From Parietaria judaica (lineage: Eukaryota > Streptophyta > Magnoliopsida > Rosales > Urticaceae): a stretch of DNA of 64,000 nt. How positions within the stretch are numbered: the first letter of the stretch is position 1; every line of letters begins with the position of its first letter. Shown here in pieces: positions 56,958 through 64,000 of the stretch. The translations under genes were made by a program, and so were the position numbers. Below the pieces are notes generated by a model that made no database searches, was not told the DNA's origin, and saw only the letters and a program-made list of their open reading frames with translations. The stretch covers positions 52,750,724 to 52,814,723 of the forward strand of contig OX940860.1 of NCBI GenBank assembly GCA_954871525.1. The letters are read 5' to 3'.

Positions 56958-57845
56958 ATTAAAATAAGTAAATGTGATACAGTTACACATTATTAAGCAT
57001 TTTAAAGTTCATTTTTTGCTTTAAATATCGTTTAATTAGGGTTCTTTCGCGTCAACTGGGAAAAAGACTCAGTTTTTTTTCTTCGGAGCACGCACTAATT
57101 GTTGAAAAAAGGGTTTAAAGAGAGCTCCAACAACTTTTAATGCCAAAACTAACCCACTTTATAATAATACCACCCTTATGAAGGTCTAGCAACTCAAATT
57201 TAATCAAGAACGCATCGTATTTGCTCTCGTAAGAAAACCAATTTTAACACTTTTCGGTAATGATTTTAACCCGTTTTTAGCTTGGTAGAGTAACTACGAC
57301 ATAGTGCTTCGCTATTTAGGGATTAAAATAAGTAAATGTGATACAGTTACACATTATTAAGCATTTTAAAGTTCATTTTTTGCTTTAAATATCGTTTAAT
57401 TAGGGTTCTTTCGCGTCAACTGGGAAAAAGACTCAGTTTTTTTTTTTTTTTTTTTTCGGAGCACGCACTAATTGTGGAAAAGTGTGTTTAAAGAGAGCTC
57501 CAACAACTTTTAATGCCGAAACTAACCCAATTTATAATAACACCTCCCTAATGAAGGTCTAGCAACTCAAATTTCATCAAGAACGCATCGTATTTGCTCT
57601 CGTAAGAAAACCAATTTTAACACTTTTCGGTAATGATTTTAACCCGTTAACAGCTTGGTAGAGAAACTACGACATAGTGCTTCGCTATTTAGGGATTAAA
57701 ATAAGTAAATGTGATACAGTTACACATTATTAAGTATTTTAAGTAACTGTAAATGTGATACAGTTAAATATCGTTTAATTAGGGTTCTTTCGCGTCAAAT
57801 GGGAAAAAGACTCAGTTTTTTTTTCGGAGCACGCACTAATTGTTG
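56958..57845. repeat. Sat1 section 9: distal end with chimeric and scrambled monomers
   Basis: The monomer at 56958 carries CCCGTTTTTAGC, as in sections 5 and 7, plus private changes (GAGTAACTACG). The monomer at 57322 has an A-type head (AACTGGGAAAAAGACTCAG), a long T tract and a C-type tail, so it switches class at the poly-T. The last monomer starts at 57705 and is rearranged between about 57735 and 57768: the normal AAGTTCATTTTTTGC stretch is gone and a second copy of AAATGTGATACAGTTA is present. It then resumes in normal register and stops after ATTGTTGA at 57846, just beyond its T tract. Confidence 0.85.
57744..57766. repeat. 8-bp inverted repeat in the scrambled terminal Sat1 monomer
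   Basis: TAACTGTA at 57744-57751 and TACAGTTA at 57759-57766 are perfect inverted copies separated by seven bases. The right arm, with the preceding AAATGTGA, is a duplicate of the sequence near the start of the same monomer (57717-57722 region). A templated-repair or snap-back event could leave this pattern. It occurs once in the window. Confidence 0.6.
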
Positions 57846-60800
57846 ATTCTTTAAGACTACAAACTTGTTTTTTTTTTTTGGGCTCAATACAATTAATATA
57901 CTGTATAAAGAAGGGATACGGAATAATAATTAAGTTTCGGCACAGATTTTGACTTCGAACGATCACTTATGCGAAATTAAGCTATTAGAGCCCAAGATTC
58001 TTTACGACGCCAAACTTGTTTGTGTTTTTGGGCTCAAAACAATTAATTTAGTGTATAACGAAGGTACATGGAGTAATATTTATGTTCGGCACCTATTTTT
58101 ACTTCGAACCAAGTATCACGCGAAATTAAGCTATAACAACCCAAGATTCATTAAGACTACAAACTTGTTTAATTTTTTAAGCTTAATACAAATAAAGAAG
58201 GGATACGGAATAATAATTAAGTTTCGGCACCGATTTTGACTTCGAACGAACTCTTACGCGAAATTAAGCTATTAGAGCCCAAGATTCTTTATGACGCCAA
58301 ACTTGTTTGTGTTTTTGGGCTCAAAACAATTAATTTAGTGTATAACGAAGGTACATGGAGTAATATTTATGTTCGGCACCTATTTTTACTTCGAACCAAG
58401 TATCACGCGAAATTAAGCTATTAGAACCCAAGATTCATTAAGACTATAAACTTGTTTGTTTTTTGGGCTCAATACAATTAATATAGTGTATAAAGAAGGG
58501 ATACAGAATAATAATTAAGTTCCGGCACCGATTTTGACTTCGAACGGACTCTTACACGAAATTAAGCTATTAGAGCCCAAGATTCTTTACGACGCCAAAC
58601 TTGTTTGTGTGTTTGGGCTCAAAACAATTAATTTAGTTTATAAAGAAGGTACACATGGAGTAATATTTATGGTCGGCACCTATTTTGACTTCGAACCAAG
58701 TATCTCGCGAAATTAAGCTATAGGAACCCGAGATTCATTAAGACTACAAACTTGTTCAATTTTTTAAGCTCAATACAATTAATATAGTGTATAAAGACGG
58801 GATACGCAATAATATTTAAGTTTCGGCACCGATTTTGACTTCGAACGAACTCTTACGCGAAATTAAGCTATTAGAGCCCAAGATTCTTTATGACGCCAAA
58901 CTTGTATGTGTTTTTGGGCTCAAAACAATTAGTTTAGTGTATAAAGAAGGTACTTGGAGTAATATTTATGTTCGGCACCGATTTTGACTTCAAACCAAGT
59001 ATCACGCGAAATTAAGCTATGAGAACCCAAGATTCATTAAGACTACTAACTTGTTTAATTTTTTAAGCTCAATACAATTAATATAGTGTATAAAGAAGGG
59101 ATACGGAATAATATTTAAGTTTCGGCACCGATTTTGACTTCGACCGAACTCTTACGCAAAATTAAGCTATTAGAGCCCAAGATTCTATACGACGCCAAAC
59201 TTGTTTGTGCTTTTGGGCTCAAAACAATTAATTTAGTGTATAAAGAAGGTACATGGAGTAATATTTATGTTCGGCACCTATTTTGACTTCAAACCAAGTA
59301 TCACGTTAAATTAAACTATAAGAACCCAAGATTCATTAAGACTACAAACTTGTTTAATTTTTTAAGCTCAATATAATTAATATAGTGCATAAAGAAGGGA
59401 TACGGAATAATATATAAGTTTCGGCACCGATTTTGACTTCGAACGATCTCTTACGCGAAATTAAGCTATTAGTGCCCAAGATTCTTTATGACGCAAAACT
59501 TGTATGTGTTTTTGGGCTCAAAACAATTAATTTAGTGTATAAAGAAGGTACTTGGAGTAATATTTATGTTGGCACCTATTTTGACTTCAAACCAAGTATC
59601 ACGCGAAATTAAGCTACGAGAACCCAAGATTCATTAAGACTACAAACTTGTTTAATTTTTTAAGCTCAATACAATTAATATAGTGTATAAAGAAGGGATA
59701 CGGAATAATATTTAAGTTTCGGCACCGATTTTGACTTGGACCGAACTCTTACGCGAAATTAAGCTATTAGAGCCCAAGATTCTTTACGACGCTAACCTTG
59801 TTTGTGCTTTTGGGCTCAAAACAATTAATTTAGTGTATAAAGAAGGTACTTGGAGTAATATTTATGTTCGGCACCTATTTTGACTTCGAACCAAGTATCA
59901 CGAGAAATTAAGCTATAATAACCCAAGATTGATTAAGACGAAAAACTTGTTTAATTTTTTAAGCTCAATACAATTAATATAGTGTATAAAGAAGGGATAT
60001 GGAATAATATTTAAGTTTCGGCACCGATTTTGACTTCGACCGAACTCTTACGCGAAATTAAGCTATTAGAGCCCAAGATTCTTTACGACGCCAAACTTGT
60101 TTGTGCTTTTGGGCTCAAAACAATTAATTTAGTGAATAAAGAATGTACATGGAGTAATATTTATGTTCGGCACCTATTTTGACTTCAAACCAAGTATCAC
60201 GCGAAATTAAGCTATAAGAACCCAAGATTCATTAAGACTACAAAATTGTTTAATTTTTTAAGCTCAATACAATTAATATAGTGTATAAAGAAGGGATACG
60301 GAATAATATTTAAGTTTTGGAATCGATTTTTACTTCGAACGAACTCTTACGCGAAATTAAGCTATTAGAGCCCAAGATTCTTTACGACGCCAAACTTGTA
60401 TGTAATTTTGGGCTCAAAACAATTAATTTAGTGTATAAAGAAGGCACATGGAGTAATATTTATGTTCGGCACCTATTTTGACTTCAAACCAAGTATCACG
60501 CGAAATTAAGCTATAAGAACCCAAGATTCATTAAGACTACAAACTTGTTTATTTTTTTAAGCTCAATACAATTAATATACTGTATAAGTAAGGGATACGG
60601 AATAATAATTAAGTTTCGGCACCGATTTTGACTTCGAACGAACTCTTACGCGAAATTAAGCTATTAGAGCCCAAGATTCTTTACGACGCCAAACTTGTTT
60701 GTGCTTTTGGGCTCAAAACAATTAATTTAGTGTATAAAGAAGGTAGATGGAGTAATATTTATGTTCGGCACCTATTTTGACTTCAAACCAAGTATCACGC

Positions 60801-61260
60801 GAAATTAAGCTATGAGAACCCAAGATTCATTAAGACTCCAAATTTGTTTAATTTTTTAAGCTCAATACAATTAATATAGTGTATAAAGAAGGGATACAGA
60901 ATAATATTTAAGTTTCGACACCGATTTTGACTTCGAACGAACTCTTACGCGAAATTAAGCTATTAGAGCCCAAGATTCTTTACGACGCCAAACTTGTATG
61001 TGTTTTTGGGCCCAAAACAATTAATTTAGTGTATAAAGAAGGTACTTGGAGTAATATTTATGTTCGGCACCTATTTTGACTTCAAACCAAGTATCACGCG
61101 AAATTAAGCTATGAGAACCCAATATTCATTAAGACTCCAAACTTGTTTAATTTTTTAAGCTCAATACAATTAATATAGTGTATAAAGAAGGGATACGGAA
61201 TAATATTTAAGTTTCGGCACCGATTTTGACTTCGACCGAACACTTACACGAAATTAAGCT
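57845..61260. repeat. Sat2: 299-bp dimeric satellite of alternating 149- and 150-bp half-units
   Basis: Half-units beginning GATTC alternate between two types. Type a has GATTCTTTACGACGCC, TTTGGGCTCAAAAC, ACATGGAG or ACTTGGAG, and GTTCGGCACCTATTTT. Type b has GATTCATTAAGACTAC, TTTTTTAAGCTCAATAC, GGGATACGGAATAAT and TTTCGGCACCGATTTT. Type a starts are 57996, 58283, 58581, 58882, 59181, 59480, 59778, 60077, 60376, 60675 and 60974. Type b starts are 58145, 58432, 58732, 59031, 59330, 59628, 59927, 60226, 60525, 60824 and 61123. The first half-unit (57845) is an a/b mosaic with a long T run. The b unit at 58145 has a 12-bp deletion. The last b unit stops about 12 bp short of its end. The family shares no recognisable sequence with Sat1, and 299 is not a multiple of three, so repeated short open frames here are not genes. 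Confidence 0.96.
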
Positions 61261-61529
61261 TTCGGGATGAACGAGGTTCAACTTGATCTTTTGTGCCATT
61301 TAATTGTAATGCGCACTTTTCGCAATATTTTTGGGCTTAGGTTTGGGAGCTTGACTACCTTTGAAGTTAAATTCTTCAATAAGAGACACTGGCCAAGGCA
61401 CAAAGGTCCCTAACGCTTCTTCAACTGTTTCTAACCATTGAACCGATACTGGGAAAGGAGTAGGGTCTTTAGACATCGATACTTCAATTAACACCCGCTA
61501 GCATACTTGTCCAGGACTCTGGGCATTGA
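61261..61529. other. Short unique segment between Sat2 and the gag remnant
   Basis: Repeat sequence ends after GAAATTAAGCT at 61260 and base composition rises toward balanced GC. I see no LTR end, primer-binding site or target-site duplication here. The segment contains the CACTA-like fragment on the minus strand and a short stretch leading into the gag frame, whose upstream limit is an in-frame TGA at 61527-61529. Confidence 0.6.
61300..61500 (-). pseudogene. Fragment resembling the C-terminal part of a CACTA (En/Spm) transposon-associated protein
   Basis: On the minus strand a 64-65-codon open frame reads through ...VQWLETVEEALGTFVPWP..., followed by LIEEF and a basic, proline- and lysine-rich tail (APKPKPKN), ending at a TAA at 61300-61302. 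The pattern EALGTFVxWPxxLI followed by a basic linker is what I remember from a domain of unknown function common in plant CACTA-element proteins (DUF8039-type); this comes from memory, not a search. The frame has no ATG near its beginning (an internal ATG encodes the M of SMSKD) and is closed by TAG at 61498-61500. It is therefore a truncated piece, not a working gene. It lies antisense to and immediately upstream of the gag remnant and may have been captured with it or been an earlier insertion. A chance open frame is the alternative. Confidence 0.4.
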
Positions 61530-63205
61530 AGCAGGGCTAACCTCAGTGCGGTCCATTTTGACTTCAGTGACCTGGACAATCCGCAAGCACAGAGACAAAA
61601 CCAGCCCAGACTACCCAGCGGCCCTACACCCTTAACACCCCCGCCGCCTCCGGACGGGGGGCAACCCCTTTTCACTCCCTTGTCGAGGACCAACCCGACT
61701 GGGACAGAGAATTTCGCGTCAAGCAGTCGCCAACGCTCCAACCGCCCTAGCTATTCATCGGGGTACGAACAAAACCGCGACATCAATGTGGGCCTCCATG
61801 GCCGACCATTCATATATCCGAGGTATCCCAGCCTGGTATACGGACAGGAATCCCTCCAACCCGTGCGTCCCGAACCGGCTCCCCGGGTCACGGAATTGGA
61901 GGAGCTTAAACGCACAATGGAGGAAATGAACGAGAAACTCGTTCGTGTGCACTCCCGGGTGCACAGCACTACCACCGCTGCCCCTGAAATTGAACAGTTA
62001 GTGGAAGAGTCGAGAAGAACCCCTTTCTCACTCGCCATAACCAGCGTAAAGCTCAGGGATTGCGGGCGTGTGAATCTGCCGATGTACGACGGGACGACTG
62101 ATCCCAAAGTGCACCTCAGATCCTTTAGGATCGCAATGGGATGGGCAAACCTGGAAGCACACGAGCTAGACACAGGGCGATGCCAGTACTTCGCGAAAAA
62201 TCTGGCCGGCCCGGCAATGGAATGGTTCTCAAAACTAGAGCCACGATCCATCGAAAACTTCGAACAATTGACAACCGTGTTTCTCAAGCACTTTTCCATG
62301 TTCATGGAAACTGAGACCACAGTGGCAAACCTCTATGCTTTACAACAAGAGAGAGGAGAGCCACTTCGGGCCTTTATTACCAGGTTCAAGAAAACCATGG
62401 TCAAAATAAACGGGATAAGTGATGAAACCGCCATAGCTGCCCTCACAGCCGGACTATGGTACGACTCGAAGTTCAAAACGGACATCATCGTGAATCGTTA
62501 TAGCTCCATTGAAGATGTGATCCATAGGTCATCCAACTGGATCAAGCACGATGAAGAACTGGAAGCGCTGCAAAGAAAACACGGCCTCCAGCCCTGCCAT
62601 CAGTGAAACCATGGCCCGCCCAACCAACCAATGCAGCCTAGGATCGGAGGCCACAACAACGCCTTCCGAGGACAGAGAAACACCTCTCCTGCTCAGAAAC
62701 ATCCCTTTCAAACCGGAAATCTAAGAAGGAACAACGGACCGAATCCGCGAAATCCATACGTCTTCAACGTAAATTCAGAAATCGCAGACTTCGAAGTACA
62801 TGCAGAAGTCGAAGATGCACCAGTTCAAAAGACTTCCCCCCGTATAGCCACGACACATTCCCTCGACACGACCCCAAAGCCTGGTGTAACTTCCATAAAG
62901 TGTTCGGGCACCATACAAAAAATTGTTTGGTACTCCGTGCACGCGTAGCGGAAAAATACATTAATGGAGAGTTGGGAAAAATAAACTTCGGCAACGAGCT
63001 GAAGAGTGGACAGCCTTCCGGACAGGTAATCCAGCAAGATCAGGCCCAAAACAGTCAAAAAAGAGCTGAGCAATGTAGAGGGGGTTTTTCACCACCCTTT
63101 TCCAGTCACAAAGACAATCATCAAATAATAAATAAAATGACAAAAAATGATGAATATCTCTGTTTTATTATATTTTCCGAAATGAGCTCGGTTTTCTTCC
63201 GTTGA
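61530..63205 (+). pseudogene. gag: Gag of a plant Ty3/gypsy (Tat-type) LTR retrotransposon, decayed, no pol
   Basis: Gag forms the virus-like particle of LTR retrotransposons and binds their RNA. Frame 1 is open from 61530 to 62603 but has no ATG until about 61917; the longest start is TTG at 61680. Its product has a proline-rich N terminus, a short helical stretch (ELEELKRTMEEMNEKL), then the gag core at roughly residues 130-285 counted from 61680: NLPMYDGTTDPKVHL, GPAMEWF, FLKHFSMFME, GEPLRAFITRFK and a tryptophan near SSNWI. A TGA at 62604-62606 interrupts it, and the same frame continues to about 62840. The nucleic-acid-binding part (WCNFHKVFGHHTKNC) lies in another frame, so one base is missing or two are extra between about 62770 and 62850; the C run at 62836-62841 is the likely site. 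After the knuckle, no protease, reverse transcriptase, RNase H or integrase follows. Lineage is by resemblance. Confidence 0.85.
62885..62926 (+). other. Gag zinc-knuckle variant, C-x2-H-x4-H-x4-C
   Basis: The residues are C (62885-62887), H (62894-62896), H (62909-62911) and C (62924-62926), in the order CNFHKVFGHHTKNC. The retroviral-type knuckle is C-x2-C-x4-H-x4-C; here the second Cys is His, with the conserved Gly and Phe around it kept. This His form is what I recall as usual in Tat-type plant gag proteins. It lies in a different frame from the gag core. Confidence 0.75.
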
Positions 63206-63250
63206 ATAGCTGGACAATTTAAGGAAAAGGATAAGAATAGGATATGATTT
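63110..63250. other. AT-rich 3'-UTR-like stretch with possible poly(A) signals and a purine tract
   Basis: After the gag coding similarity fades near 63090, the sequence becomes AT-rich and contains two overlapping AATAAA hexamers (63127-63132 and 63131-63136). A purine tract, AAGGAAAAGGA, lies at 63221-63231. Such elements can serve as polyadenylation signals and as the primer for plus-strand synthesis in LTR elements, but no 3' LTR beginning with TG can be recognised after the tract. Function is unproven. Confidence 0.3.
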
Positions 63251-63251
63251 G

Positions 63252-63325
63252 ATGCCGCACCTCGCCGGCTCCAGCGAGGCTGCCTACGTACCCGGTATAC
63301 CAGGATCAGGTCATCACGTAGTTCA
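63252..63325 (+). other. Palindrome-rich box (CTGCCTACGTACCC...GGATCAGGTC...CGTAGTTC)
   Basis: Three nested dyads occur within about 65 bp. CCTCGC (63260-63265) pairs with GCGAGG (63274-63279) across an 8-base loop. CTACGT (63284-63289) pairs with ACGTAG (63316-63321). GGTATACC (63294-63301) is a perfect 8-bp palindrome inside that outer pair. I recall a TGCCTACGTA...GATCAGGTC...ACGTAGTTC block as a recurring sequence in plant LTR retrotransposon non-coding regions, but cannot verify it here. It sits exactly between the gag remnant and the tandem repeat, as expected for a 3'-UTR landmark. Confidence 0.5.
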
Positions 63326-63357
63326 ATGTGGTTCGCGTTATCTTTCTTCTTTCTCTC

Positions 63358-64000
63358 TGGTCTTTGCTCCCGGGAGCTTTCCTGCTCCTTGCTCCCGGGC
63401 TCTCTCCTGCTCTTTGCTCCCGGGTCTTTGTTCCGTGTTTTTCCCCCGGGAGCCTTCCCGCTCCTTGTTCCCGGCATTGCTCCCGGGAGCCTTCCTGCTC
63501 CTCGCTCCCGGGCTCTCTCCTGCTCTTTGCTCCCGGGTCTTTGTTCCCTGTTTTGCCCCCGGGAGCCTTCCCGCTCCTTGCTCCCGGCTTTGCTCACGGG
63601 AGCCTTCCTGCTCCTTGCTCCTGGGCTCTCTCCTGCTCTTTGCTCCCGGGTCTTTGTTCCCTGTTTTTCCCCCGGGAGCCTTCCCGCTCCTTGCTCCCGG
63701 CTTTGCTTCCAGGATCCTTCCTGCTCCTTGCTCCCGGGCTCTCTCCTGCTCTTTGCTCCCGGGTCTTTGTTCCCTGTTTTGCCCCCAGGAGCCTTCCCGC
63801 TCCTTGCTCCCGGCTTTGCTCCCGGGAGCCTTCCTGCTCCTTGCTCCCGGGCTCTCTCCTGTTATTTGCTCCCGAGTCTTTGTTCCCTGTTTTGCCCCCG
63901 GGAGCCTTCCCGCTCCTTGCTCCCGGCTTTGCTCCCAGGAGCCTTCCTGCTCTTTGCTCCCGGGCTCTCTCCTGCTCTTTGCTCCCGGGTCTTTGTTCCC
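63358..64000. repeat. GC-rich 113-bp tandem repeat, continuing beyond the window
   Basis: The phrase CGGGAGC (or CAGGA(G/T)C) before CTTCCTGCTCC recurs at 63371, 63484, 63597, 63710, 63823 and 63936, exactly 113 bp apart each time, giving about 5.6 copies before the window ends. Each unit is itself made of degenerate sub-repeats of about 20 bp with the core TTGCTCCCGGG, so it is a two-level repeat. CCCGGG is frequent, making the unit rich in CpG and palindromic hexamers. Units differ by a few substitutions (e.g. CGGGAGC to CAGGATC near 63710). Because 113 is not divisible by three, the long minus-strand frame across 63121-63597 changes meaning in each copy and is not a gene. Position behind a gag remnant suggests the tandem part of a retrotransposon 3' UTR. 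Confidence 0.93.

Larger units (their letters stand above)
1..57845. repeat. Sat1: about 365-bp satellite array, 158 complete monomers plus a broken terminal one
   Basis: A motif beginning ATTAAAATAAGTAAATG recurs every 360-376 bp from base 1 to 57705, always in the same orientation. This register gives 158 full monomers, mean about 365 bp. Class A has AACTGGG, a T tract of about 9-12, GTTGAAAAAAGGG, CCCACTTT and CACCCTTATG. Class B has AAATGGG, a missing G in AAAAAACTCAG, T of about 8-10, GTTGAAAAGTGGG and GAGAGTTCC. Class C has AAATGGG, T of about 12-29, GTGGAAAAGTGTG and CCTCCCTAATG. A subclass A' has GAAAACGC instead of GAGCACGC, often with GCTCCCGT. Each monomer is AT-rich, contains stops in all frames and encodes nothing convincing. 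GTTAAC occurs once in nearly every monomer. I do not recognise the family by name; centromeric, pericentromeric or subtelomeric location cannot be decided from the sequence. Confidence 0.97.

Noticed and set aside
1..57845. TTTAGGG and TTAGGGTT heptamers once each per Sat1 monomer
   Set aside because: They are single copies within a longer unit, not tandem telomere repeats; no interstitial telomere tract is present.
57775..58716. Repeated open frames of 60-96 codons in Sat2 with similar products
   Set aside because: They repeat only because the DNA repeats. Starts are TTG, the 299-bp period is not divisible by three, and later units break the frame.
1..61260. CRISPR-like or operon-like organisation
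   Set aside because: The repeats are long contiguous satellites without unique spacers, and the genomic context is plant.
61261..61529. A 5' LTR and primer-binding site for the retroelement
   Set aside because: No TG...CA ended repeat, tRNA-complementary site or matching 3' copy was found in the 270 bp available.
61484..61741. 85-codon minus-strand frame rich in glycine and cysteine
   Set aside because: It is the reverse reading of the proline-rich gag N terminus and GC-rich leader.
61751..62320. 189-codon minus-strand frame opposite gag
   Set aside because: It is antisense to a recognisable gag core with no recognisable domain; a shadow of the coding strand.
63121..63597. 158-codon minus-strand frame with GSKEQE-type repeats
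   Set aside because: It reads through the 113-bp tandem repeat, whose period shifts the frame in each copy; no conserved protein repeat would result.
1..64000. tRNA, 5S rRNA or other structured RNA genes
   Set aside because: No A/B-box arrangement, cloverleaf or rRNA-like sequence was seen on either strand.

Overview
The window comes from a repeat-rich, probably heterochromatic, part of a land-plant nuclear genome. The plant assignment rests on a decayed gag region near 61.5-63.1 kb, which looks like the Tat-type lineage of plant Ty3/gypsy retrotransposons. It carries a WF...FLKHFS core and a C-x2-H-x4-H-x4-C knuckle. The resemblance is closest to elements I remember from Brassicaceae, but that family-level call is weak. 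I see no intact host gene, tRNA, rRNA, CRISPR array or operon.

Layout. (1) 1-57,845 is one uninterrupted head-to-tail satellite array (called Sat1 here): 158 complete monomers averaging about 365 bp plus a broken last one. All copies have the same orientation, and no foreign insertion is visible. Monomers fall into three main classes (A, B, C) that differ at about ten linked positions and in the length of an internal poly-T tract (8-29 T). The classes are arranged in higher-order repeats (HORs) that change along the array: a 4-mer at 1-15 kb, a partly duplicated 12-mer block at 15-22 kb, dimers near 24-26 kb, long-range segmental copies 8.4 and 11.7 kb apart at 27-44 kb, a 6-mer at 41-48 kb, and three copies of an 8-mer (about 2.92 kb) at 48.2-57.0 kb. 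(2) 57,845-61,260 is an unrelated AT-rich satellite (Sat2) built of alternating 149- and 150-bp half-units, giving a 299-bp dimer repeated about 11 times. (3) 61,261-61,500 is a short unique segment with a minus-strand fragment resembling a protein of CACTA (En/Spm) transposons. (4) 61,530-63,205 is a gag pseudogene with no clear ATG, one in-frame stop and one frameshift, and no pol gene after it. (5) 63,206-64,000 is a 3'-UTR-like region with a palindrome-rich box, followed by a GC-rich 113-bp tandem repeat that runs off the end of the window.

The genes do not work together here; the content is repeats plus transposon remains. The useful biology is structural. The array records nested unequal-exchange events at scales from 1 to 23 monomers. 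The poly-T tract is a place where class-switching chimeras change identity. Every complete Sat1 monomer I checked carries a motif close to the CENP-B box core, in most cases one base away. The 3' tandem repeat behind a gag-only element fits the known tendency of plant Tat-lineage 3' UTRs to give rise to new satellites. I found no undescribed gene system, and I do not claim one.
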